Source: Mactra quadrangularis
Lineage: Eukaryota; Mollusca; Bivalvia; Venerida; Mactridae
Reading direction: 5' to 3'
DNA: 64,000 nt
NCBI GenBank assembly: GCA_025267735.1
Contig: CM046301.1
Span: 57,121,872-57,185,871 of the forward strand
Made by a program: the position numbers and the translations under genes. The notes below the pieces were generated by a model. The model did not search any database, was not told the DNA's origin, and saw only the letters and a list, made by a program, of their open reading frames with translations. Numbering within the stretch: the first letter of the stretch is position 1; each line of letters begins with the position of its first letter. Positions 25,001-37,000 of this stretch are shown here, piece by piece.

Positions 25001-28000
25001 TGTGAAATGAAAAAAATATCAAACACTTGCAGGATGTCCATGCAAAATATTAATTTTTTCATGAGGCAATTATCAAGCTGCAGTCATATGTTAAGACATA
25101 TTACTTCAATAATATGGCTTCTTATGAGAGCACAGATAGACTTTTATGTTTGATCATTTGCAACATACAGTTAATCACATAGCTTTATCATGTATACATA
25201 AGTGTGAAACAAAGAAGGTATATTATTGAAATTGTCCAATTTCCAATTATTTTCATTCCTCTACTATTTGTCAGTTTTTGTATTTGACTAAGTTACAAAT
25301 AGTACATTTTTAAAAACATTAGGTACAAGTAGGTGAAATCAGATTAAAAGAAAATTGTCATTCACCATGGCTTCAAATACAATCTATTCATTGCAGCATA
25401 TTTGCAGACTAGCAGGGCTGTACATGAAGTCTATATTTAGAGTTTTTATGTTGTTATATTCATAAGCAACTTTTCTTCCTATTGAATATTTATTTTTGCA
25501 TCCTACATCAATTTGGTACAAGCAAGTTCTGGAAAATTGTCCAAGGCAGTTGTTCATGAGAATGAGCCCAGCTTTGCAATATCAAATGTAATATACAACT
25601 TACAACTGGGCTATATTAAGTAGATTGCTAACAAGTTTAGCCAGGCGCGTATCTAGGCCAATTTTGAGGTTACGCACAGTGTTAAAGGGTCCGGGGGCAT
25701 GACCCCCATGGAAATACTTTTTGGCTAAGATGCATTTTGGTGATATTTTTGCGACCGCTTGTAAGCTAATTAGACTACAGAAATATTCTTCTTTCCGTCC
25801 TATTTTTATGAAATCTGCAATTTTCAAGCGGGCAAATAAAAAGTGAACATTTTGAATTTAATATAACAATACGTTAACATGATTCCATGCATTTACAAAC
25901 AATAGAAACTGTATCAAACATAATAACCTTAAATAAAGTGTATGCAGATGAATGACATTGTTAATCATGGTTTTAATCAACACGTTGAAATCAGTCAAAT
26001 GCTACTCAACATTCCTACATTATAAATTCGCTCACTGTTTTTGTCTTAGATCTATATTAGATAAAAAGGTATGATGTGCAGTAAAAATAAGACATATTTT
26101 CACACGACATAATCTTACTTATGTTGTTTTGATGTCAATAGCATATAAATATACAATACATAAGAAAACAGAGGCTGATGGTGTGCGGCCACAGTTCTGT
26201 GTTATGCACTTTCGGTATTGAAATGTAAACAATTTTTTGATAAAAATAATTTCGCATTGAAACACTATTTCAGTAAATTGATTTAAGACAGCATTTGTAA
26301 TTAATATATTACTTTTGAGATCGTAAAAACTTGTGGTGAGTGTGATTCAAGGGCTACGAATGCCCACTATACATGTTTTTTCTTCTTAAAAAATGCATGT
26401 TTAACTTTTGGTAAATATCAAGGATTTGTATGCCAAAATAAACATTGTATGGATTATAAGTATGATTCCTAATCATATAATAATGTAAATGTTCTTTTAA
26501 ATTGTTCTGGTCATGAGTCTTGTTTTTTAGGAATACATTTCTTATTCATTATGTCAGCGATCCTTTAAGAAGGTGAACATTAAGTTTGTTAAATATTAAT
26601 GGAAATCTATAAGAATGTGCATTGAGTTTGATTAAAAAAAACTTTAAAAACCCGATGAGTCAATAAATCCAATGTAGAATAATTGCATACTGTTAAAAAC
26701 ATCAAAGTCTATTATATAGTCTAGTTCTTTAAAAGTAGATGTAACTGCATTCAAATAATATGTACCGTATGCTTTCATGTTAGTGACATATTAAACAAGT
26801 TTGTTGTTTCTCAACTGTCAAAGATAAATAGATTCACCGTGACGTCGTGTTGTTGATCTCATTCTCGTGATATTGTGATAGTTTGCATTCAATCCCCGTG
26901 AAATTGTTCAACTTTGATAGTTGAGAACAAATGGACTAAACTGCAATACATTTTACTTATTATTTAGGGTAAATAACCATCAAGTTTTCCCGAGATACCC
27001 CCTTCATTAAAAAATTGGACAGCGTTTCCCCTTACTTTATTCATTGTTATATCAAGTTACCATGCGTTATATTAAAGCGTAAAATTTAATAAATGTTTAC
27101 ACCAGATACTATGTCTCTGCAACTACTGAGTTATAAGTCAAAAATTACCAACTGCCCTTGCTTATACCAATACGGTTGCTTTCCTTTTTCAATCAATCAG
27201 TTTTGAAAGAAGTTTTGGTGTGCATAAAAAGACATAGTGATTAATTAGTGTATTGCTCAATATTACCTATTTTATATGACATTTTCATGGAGTAATATTA
27301 TCACATTCGAGTCAAATAATACCTAAAGCGGGTTAGGCATCCAATTTCTCAGTGTTTTTGGCACTTTTAGATTTTCGATTTTTGGAAATGAGGTTACGCA
27401 CGTGCGTAAAGTGCGTAATGGTAGATACGCGCCTGAGTTTAGCAACATGAAGCATATATTGATAATTTGTCATGTTTATGTGGTGTATTTACAAAAAAGG
27501 TTAGCAACATGAAGCATAATTGACAATTTGTCATGTTTATTAGGTGTTTTTACAAATGTATGGTCTAACAATCCTCTAACAAACTGCATGTACTGTACAT
27601 GTTATAGTTTAGAAATTAGGGCAATCAATTTTGTAATTACTTGTCATATCAAACCCAAGCATTGATTTTGACTTGTATAACTATATACATGTATGACAGA
27701 ACATCAGCAATTGGTTTCAATGCCAAAATATACCAATATTACAGCTATAATGAAAATTTTGTGAAAAATTTTAAATCATCTAGATCTACATGCAGGCCTA
27801 CCTGATTTCAGGGAGTTATATCTATGCTGATTTGAAACCGAAAGTAGAAGTTAAATTCTGACCCAGTAACATATAGCATGCAAAATCACCGCATCCATTT
27901 GTTCAATTGTTCTTAGATGATGTGACAAACACCATTTACTTTATATACAGAGAGACTAGTCAACCATACAGCCAATCTGCATAACGTAAATAGACAGTGT

Positions 28001-31000
28001 TATCATAATTTCATGTTGATCTAATACATATTCATGGAGGCTGCCATCTTGGTTTATGCATTCAGATCAATGAGCTATTTTTAGCCCAAGATATTTAATT
28101 GAATCTAATGCTGATAACGAGTGATTTCCCCTTATAGTTGTGAATGTGAATAGTAAATACATAGAAAAGTATATGCATAACACTTTTGTTCTTAAATGAG
28201 ACTGGTAAACACATAAATTTAGTTTCAAAACCGTTGTTATGGACGCTAGTACAAACAAGTCGAAGTTGCGTCCCTTGGATTTCAGTAATGATTTTTAAAC
28301 ACTTTTTTTTCAAAATTGAATATGAGTGCAAAAAGACAAAGATTTTATATTTCGCTCAGCTTTTTATTATGATAAAATAAACATTTCCTGAAAATTTCAA
28401 ATCTTTGCAATGCTGCACTCGTATTGAAAATGACAATAGAAGAGGTCAAAATCCGTCAAATTTAGCGAATTTCGCCGCACCTGACCCTATTCAAGGGCCC
28501 CATGAGCAGTCAAAATAGACTTGAATGGACACATATTTTACATTTTCTTAAAGTTAAAAGATAGATCTATTTGTATGAGAAATATTATGGCCGAAATCGT
28601 ACATTTAAAATTCGGCGATTTTACAGGGCCGAATCGCACCTACTCCTTTTTAAATCATGTTTCAACTCGAAGGCTGTAAGAAATTAAACAAGCTCATACA
28701 ACAAATATGATGAAAACAGATATTTTTGTCCACATCTTATGAAATGATTGAGAGGTTTTGAGCATTATTTTAACACCAGGAAAAAGATAAAATTTAACAT
28801 ACATGCAAATGCTTCGGTGAAGGTCAAAACATACGCATTGAATATGTGCAGCAAAGTTCGCTATAAAAGCCACCTTAATTATCCAAAAGATATGGGGTTT
28901 GAGACGATTTGTAAGTCCTAAATGCCTTAACTGGAAAGGACAAAGTCTCTATACTAAGACTATTCCGCTTTCAAGAACATCGTTAATGAAGGTCTTTACT
29001 GTACTATGTTTCAATGCTGGACTCGATGCCGATCATACAAACGTCTACACCACTCTGGTTGTGGTCCACTCCCAATCGTGCTTGTTCTGAAGAAGTAAGT
29101 GACTTTAAACAATAATATTGATGCAGTGGATGATAACGGAATCCTACTTTACAGATAAGTGGTGATAGTGGTTTTCCTACCTTTATATCAGTATTATGAA
29201 GAATATTTGCTTCTGATTTAGTTTTATATGGGTCAGTTGATTCACCGTCCGTCATGACAACAAGTATCTTAGGTACATCTGGTCTAGAACCATGTATTGG
29301 TATGAAACCATCTTCTCTTACTAACTTCAATGCTTTATCTGTATAAGTATCACCTAGAGTAAAAAGGAATAATTAGTAAATTTTATTTAACTGTTGGTAG
29401 CACATTCATAAACCGCGTATTGGTTTTGGTTCGCTAATTCACGCACATAAAAACTCAATACCGTTCTCCCGTTCCTTATATCGATAAAAATAGGTATCGG
29501 TATTAATGTACGAGAATTTAAATCAGACGGGTTAATGTATGCGCCACTGGCAGTGGAAATAATTTTGGCAGAACTTTATAACATGGTCTTTAAGGGCCTT
29601 GAACTTGTAATCCCTGCAGTAGTTGTATGTAAATCTAATCATTTTGGCCCATGTCAGCTGCACTATCTGAACAGTCTATGAAAAGGATCCCTAGATTAAA
29701 AAACATGTATATTTAGTTCTGTTTGTATAGACTGGATTTGTTTCTCATGAAAAAAATGTTAGAATAACTCTTGAAAACGTGTAATGACATGGATACGAAT
29801 GAGTTTATTCATTATTTATTTGTATATTCTGTGATCTTACTGTTTCTTGTTTACCCTTCCACAGGACTCGCGAAACAGAAAAATCGACAAATGGAATAGC
29901 TAATATAGAAAATAAGGGTGAATAAATTATGTATTGGGCATTTATAAAAGTGTTATGTGTTACAAGCGTTCTTACCTGACAAATATTGAGTACTGTTTAT
30001 TCCTTGTATTAAAGACGTTTTGTCAGAATATCTGTTTAGATAGAAACCCACTTGTGGGGTTGATGAAAATGTAAATATACCAACTTGTACATGATCTGGT
30101 CCTGAAATAGGACAATGATAATACATGTACATGTATATGTTTACTTATCCGAATTCAGGCTAAAATGTTGGCAAATTAAGTGACGCAAAGAGAGTAAAAT
30201 AATATAGTCAATAGTGTTTTGGTAAATATCTTCTTGGAGAAAGCACATACAGTAGTTGCTGATAATGGTACATGATACATGTATATTGAAAATGAGTTCA
30301 TTTAAAAAAGAAACACGTAAAGCCAGTAAATAACATGAGTCCAGCTGTAAGACTGTTGCGTCGTTCAAACTTATTTTATTTATTGGCGTGGTGTTAAGTT
30401 AAAACATTTAATATTCAGTTTTGTTAAACAATTATGATTCATTATTCATTTGTTCCCAGTGTACATTTGTGTGACGCATAGTACTACAGTATTTTTTTAA
30501 TTGGTTCTTAACGTCGTATTCAACTCATATTAAGGTTATATATACGACACCTACTACTATAGGTTTCCTGGACACTTTTTCTATCACCATTACCAACTTA
30601 CCCTACTACGAGGCCGACAACTCATGTATAGGGTATGACCTACTGCGACCGGGCTCGAACCCGCGATCTCCGGATTCGAAGTCAGACATGCTAACCAGTA
30701 CGCCACGGCCGCGGCCTACTACTACAGTAATTTGTAGTGAAATGTAGTGCCCTTCAAAAGTCATCGAACAAAATTCTATTTTAGGACAAAACAGATTTTA
30801 ATTTACTAAACATGAAAACTGTAACATTTGAATCATTTAAGCAAAATCCAAAATCAGCTTCAATAAGTCATTCTCGTACCCCCGAGGTTATCAAGGTTAA
30901 CAAGCTAGTATCGGGAATCCTACTAGACTCTGGGTACGAGAATGCAACTAGTATGATATCATATGATTCTATTTACAGTATAAGTACTTGCGGCAAGCGT

Positions 31001-34000
31001 GATCGGTTTTGTCTTAAAATTTCATTCGGTTAAAAACATTTGGGGAGCACCGTGAAATTTACCTATTTGAAATCCTTTGGTAAAGTTGGTGACAAAGTCT
31101 AGTTGTTTTCTAAAGTTGACTTCACCTTCACTGGTGGATGAGTCGAGAAGAAAAATGATGTCAGCTTTGTTACCCGAACATCCTAGAAAAACAATCATAT
31201 TAGTACAAAAGATAATATTCATTTATATACCTATACCAACATTTCGATTTATGAAAAAGCAGTTTGAATATGTGTTTGGGCTCACAAAAAAGACTATTTC
31301 AAGGTCAGGAAAATGTTTCCATTTCATTCTAAATGCCTTTTTGGTAAGTGTTTTATATTTTCCATATTTATTTCAATACACTTGATGCATCTCTTACCAA
31401 ATATATAAAAATCAGCAGGAACTTATGGATAATATTACTTTATTTACTTTCTCGCCCACTTTATTGTTCTTGTCAATTTCAACAATTTATAATCCCCTTA
31501 AACAAAAGAGTACAAACCTTTAATCTCGTCCACGCCTGAAATATAAAAGTCGTGATTAAGGACATTTAAACCTAAAATAACAACATCAATATGACCCGGT
31601 CTTTTCAGTTTCCAATAAACGCGGTGACGGTACCACGTGACTTTTGTGATCAGAGTGGGTCAAAATAACAAAACAAATGACTGTCGAGAAAAGTTTTTCC
31701 ATTTTTTAAACGTTTTCTAATTAATCATTTCTTATAAGAAAACTTGAGTGCCCGCTCTTTCTAATATAGAGGGTTTGTTGGGAAAATGTCAGTACATGTA
31801 CTATTTAGTAAACAGACACGGTGTGGTATTTTCACTGTTTAATCATGTCGATCAACTCTTTAAAGCCTGATCATGCAACTCTGCACATGACAGTATCAAA
31901 TAAAGCATTTAAATGCCATATCATGTCATTCCAACATATTTTATGGAACCTCATGGAATGCCATATTATGTCATTTCAAGCCATGTAATGTAATGTCAAC
32001 ATAGTGTAAATACTTGGTCATGTTCATAAAACCTCATTTAACATAATCAGACTCATTTACAACAATTTTAGCAATTTACATACGTATCTTATCATGCATG
32101 GCAAACCAACTGTGGTAAACATTGAAATTTATTATATTAGTGCATATTGAAAAGTATTCTTTAAGCATGGAATTCGGAGAAGCAAGTGGTATTATAGGAC
32201 AGAACAATGCTTCAATATGATGTTATCATAGTTTAACTGACAGCTTAGATATTTGCATTGAGTATGCATTGGTACCAAGTCACATTTAGCATATCCCACT
32301 TTTTAATGCATTTTTACAAAATTGTCTTTAAGTATGGTACCAAAGATAACCAATAAGTCAGATAAACAATCTGTATCTTGGACAGGACAAACTTCAGAAT
32401 CATGATATCATGATTAAACTGACTAACTGTGGAGAAACAAACATCCCGTATATATTTTAGGAAATTTTACTTGCTCATTATTACACAGTTAGCTTTATGA
32501 TATACTCACATGTTTTATTTTGTATTTCATGTTCAATACTTTGTAGTGAATCAAACGATGGTACAGTAAATACATGATCATTATCAGAAGCTATTGTTCT
32601 TAGTTCATCTATCTGTACACTAGAACCAATACCAATAGATATAACCTGAAATACAAACATCATTCTTTCATTGCTGTACTACAATAGATTTGTTCAATTT
32701 TTCTTACATGATACAATTTGAAAAGCACTACATGTATTTAATATTTTTCTCTCAACTATAGCTTCATATTTAGTCTTTTTTCCTGGGTTTTATTATCTTG
32801 AACTTGGGAAACAAGGAAATGTCAGTTTAGCACTGATTATCTTGTAGTTAGCTGTAAAATATATTGATTTCATTTAATATTGACCATTAAAACTTTAAAC
32901 TTCCAATATCATTGTAAAAATAAAGAACCAGCACTGCTAAAATTATAATGGACATGTAAAATGTAAAATAAATTCATATTGTATTATTCAGATAAATAAG
33001 AGATGGAATCAACAACATACGGCTACTGACAAATGTAAATCATTCTGAATGATAATTTTAGCATCTGCACCCCTATAAAATGATAGACCAAACCTGTTGA
33101 CTTTTTGGTATATAAATAAAGTCTTAATAAATTCCAGTAAATAAGAGATGGGCACAACAACATAATTATATATAATTATATTCAACTACTCAGTATACCC
33201 TGAATAAGAATTTTAGAATCAGCACCCTTATAAAATGATAATAACCAAAACCTGTTAACTTTAAAGTGCATAAATACAGTCTTATTAATTAAGCAAATTA
33301 TGCTACAACCTAATCAATATACAACTGCTAAGTATGCCTAAGTAATCCTGGAGGAAAACATAGAATCAGCACTCCTATGAAATAAAATGGACTTAACATC
33401 CAGATCATCTTTGCAGAGTTGATGGAGCCGCTCTGTCTACGTCACTGTTCAACTGATGTGTGTGTATCAAGAGTTAAAGTTTATGGAAGTTATGTATTGC
33501 ATTTATTATTGACGTATAAATTTAGTACATGTATGTGTAAGAACGTGTCATAAATATATGTTAGGATTTAGAAAAACAAAGGAACTAAGGATCGACACGA
33601 TCATTACTGTGACGTTTGTAAACGTGAAAACTTAACCGTTTTGTTCCAAATATAGCAATGTCGTGTGATAAGTGTTGATATTTAGACCCCAAATTATTGA
33701 TTTTCTCCGTAAAACTTCTTGTTTGAGTTCCAAAAAAATGACTTTCAAAAAAATCTTAATGCGGTACAAATTTTGAAGTGCGGGAGAATTTTTTTTTTCC
33801 ATTTTCCGATTGTAAGGTGCGGTAAATCCGACGAACATAAGATCAATTTGTTGTGGCCTAAATATAATTGTGAAGCCTTATACCTGAAGAAGCATTGAAT
33901 GGCGAAACGTTGGAAACAGTTAATAAACAATAAGAAACATATTAGCTATGTGTTGGTAGCGTTTTACATATACTAAATATATTATATAGAATATAAGAAG

Positions 34001-37000
34001 GAAAAGGTAAGTAATTTGAATGTGCTTAATAATTTTAACACATTGATACAGTTTGTTATTTAAGTTCATAATTTGCATAATAATTGTGTAAAGTGTAAAA
34101 TTATTCATACAGAACACGACATGTTAAAGTAACATGCATTAAAATCAAATTGGATTTAATAGACATGGTAATCTCAAAGTTTTCAAACCGGTAAACTAGT
34201 ACTTTATTTGTAATACAAAATGTGACACATTTCGATTGAACGATTGTTATTTTGAGGTTATGTCTTGCACATAACCAAGCGTTTGCGCATAAGCTCGCAC
34301 GAGCATGACGCACTACACTGTCTTTCTCCTCACACCTAAGTATTAAAAGTTTTTATTAAATTAAACACCTTTTAAAATTTACTTTAAATTTAGCTTTGAA
34401 TTATAATTTAATATGCCTTGAGGTGCTCAAGAAATCATTTTGGTTGAAGAGTAACTTTTTACAAAGGCAACTTGAATTTTGGATTTAAATTTAATGTAAT
34501 TTTTCCAAATCTTATGTCAAACTATTTTCGAATACACAATGTTTGCCAATGCGATATTTAAATTAAACGTTTTTGATTACATGTAAATACATATTCCTTT
34601 TTGAAAAAGACATTCTGTACTCAAAAGACAGGGAGTGTGTCCTACTATATGCAGCTTTCTGTGTTTATAATATACAATAAATAAGAGCTCATAAGAGCAT
34701 TTAAAGCGTTTCTGAACATCAGTTGAGTAATTTTCCCTAACTTCAGCATCCTTAAATTTGCATATTTCAAAACCATCTGGTTTTTTTCAGAAGTAATATA
34801 TTCAAACTATTTTCTGTGGGTGGAGGACACGGAACCATCATGAACTTCAAAATTTCTTCGGCTATTATTAAATTCCTAAACACATCGCTAGCTAGTGCTT
34901 TGCCGCCTGGTACCCTCGATTTGATATCACTTATTGTTATTGGTGTAAGAAGGGAACCAGAGGACAAAGCGCTATGTCGCGATTTCTTTGGGAAACTGAG
35001 GTGCGTTTAATGCGCCTGCTTCGCGAATTGCTATTGAGCGCTCGCTGTAAAATCTAAGATGGCGTCAAACAGCACATTATTGGAAAAAGCAGGTGGGGGG
35101 AACAATTATTTCTGCTGATACATGAGATTATGATACAATTTACTGTAGCAAATAAATTATATGATATGTATTACGTTGATATGTTACGTGGAACAAGTAA
35201 CACACAAGTTTGCGTCCCACTTTTCAAAGACAATTCTTATAGATAAAAAATAATATTTTTCAAGCCGCCATCTTTGATATCTAAACGAAACACCTCTTGA
35301 GCTGAATCGCGAGCGCTTGCGAGCACTCGCGCGGGCGCCCGCGTTCAGAAAGAGAGCGCTTGATGTCTCTCCGAGGGCTCGCATTGTTGAACGCACCTCT
35401 GGTCACAGGGTTGTGGCTAAGATATATGTTCCATTTCAAAGTATATCTATTTGTTTAATAATAATATATATGAAGTGTTTGGTTGGTTTAATATGAGTAC
35501 AACACAATTATTCCGACTTACGAATACCAAGAATTCACATACAAGAACATTTATCATAGACGGTTGCAGGAGTTCTGTTTGGGGGCGGAAAAGAACAAGT
35601 ATACTCGGGTCCATGAAGCCAGAAATCCCAGGAAGCTCCTGAGTGTTGGTCGATTGTTATCTGTATAAATTGTTAAATCATGTTACAACTTGAAGGCTCC
35701 AAGAAATATACAAGCTCATGCAACAAATATACTGAAAACAGATATTTTAGTCCGCATCTTCTAAAATGATTGAGAGATTTTTACCGTGTTTAAACGCCAG
35801 GAAAATATTTACCCATAATAAACCAAACATGCAAGCGCTTCGGTGAAGGTCGAAACATACGCTTTTAATATATGCAGCAAAGGTCGCTATAAAAGCCACC
35901 TTAGTTATCCCAAACATATGGGGTTTGAGACAATTTGTAAGTCCTAAATGCCTAAACTGGAAAGGAAAATGTCTTTCGTGTTACTTAGACCATTCCGCTT
36001 TAAAGAACATCGTTAATGAAGGTCTTAATAGCGGAACTTTACTGTACTATGTTTTAATGCTGGATTCGATGCCGACCATACAAACGTCTACACCACTCTA
36101 GCTGTGGTCCACTCCCGATCGTGCTTTTTCTGAAGTAGTAAGTGAGTTAAACAATAATATTGATGCAGTGGATGATAACGGAATCCTACTTTGAAGATAA
36201 GTGGTGATATTGCTTTCCCTACCTTTATATCAGTATTATGAAGAATATTTGCTTCTGATTTAGTTTTATATGGGTCAGTTGATTCACCGTCAGTCATGAC
36301 AACAAGTATCTTAGGTACATCTGGTCTAGAACCATGTATTGGTATAAAACCATCTTCTCTTACTAACTTCAATGCTTTATCTGTATAAGTATCACCTAGA
36401 GTAAAAAGGAACAATTGGTAAATTTTATTTAACTGTTGGTAGCACATTCATAAACCGCGTATTGGTATTGATTCGTTAATTCACGCACATAAAAACTCAA
36501 TACCGTTCTCCCGTTCTTTATATCGATAAAAATAGGTATCGGTATGAATGTGCGAGAATTTAAATCAGAGGGGTTAATGTATGCGCCACTGGCAGTGGAA
36601 ATAATTTTGGCAGAACTTTATAACATGGTCTTTAGAAAGCCTTGAACTTGTAATCCTTGCAGTAGTTGTATGTAAATCTAATCATTTTTGGCCCATGTCA
36701 GCTGCACTATCTGAACAGTCTATGTAAAAGGATCCCAAGATTAAAAAACATGTATATTTAGTTCTGTTTGTATAGACTGGTTCTGTTTCTCATGAAAAAA
36801 ATGTTAGAACTCTTGAAAACGTGTAATGACATGGATACGAATGAGTTTATGCATTATTTATTTGTATATTCTGTCATCTTACTGTTTCTTGTTTACCTTT
36901 CCACAAGACTCGCGAAACAAAAAAATCGACAAATGGAATAGCTAATATAGAAAATAAGGGTGAATAAAATATGTATTGGTCTGTTATAAAAGTGTTAAGT

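Larger units (their letters stand above)
23141..28649. mobile_element. 5.5 kb TIR transposon in unit 2 intron
   Basis: Perfect 15-bp inverted ends AAAGGAGTAGGTGCG/CGCACCTACTCCTTT, flanked by a TTAAAT duplication (23135-23140 and 28650-28655). The flanking sequence joins into the intron sequence seen without insertion in units 1 and 3. Without the nested hAT it is about 3.7 kb. No transposase was recognised, so it looks non-autonomous or too degraded to classify. Confidence 0.85.
19064..31182 (-). repeat. Duplicated VWA unit 2 (lacks signal-peptide exon)
   Basis: It has the four VWA exons and micro-exon of units 1 and 3 but no first exon or promoter flank. The space between the unit 1 micro-exon and its first exon (about 31210-31505) is a fragment of a foldback element (see 59398). 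One intron is swollen by a 5.5 kb insertion. Confidence 0.85.

Noticed and set aside
33883..33915. Hammerhead ribozyme (CTGAAGA ... GCGAAAC)
   Set aside because: Core boxes resemble the hammerhead consensus, but stem II is weak and I could not define stems I and III; more likely a retroelement tail.
34767..34967. Conserved reading SDIKSRVPGGKALASDVFRN in units 1-3 as an extra exon
   Set aside because: It recurs only because the intron is duplicated. It is broken or changed in unit 3, and no acceptor/donor pair fits the flanking phase 0 exons.
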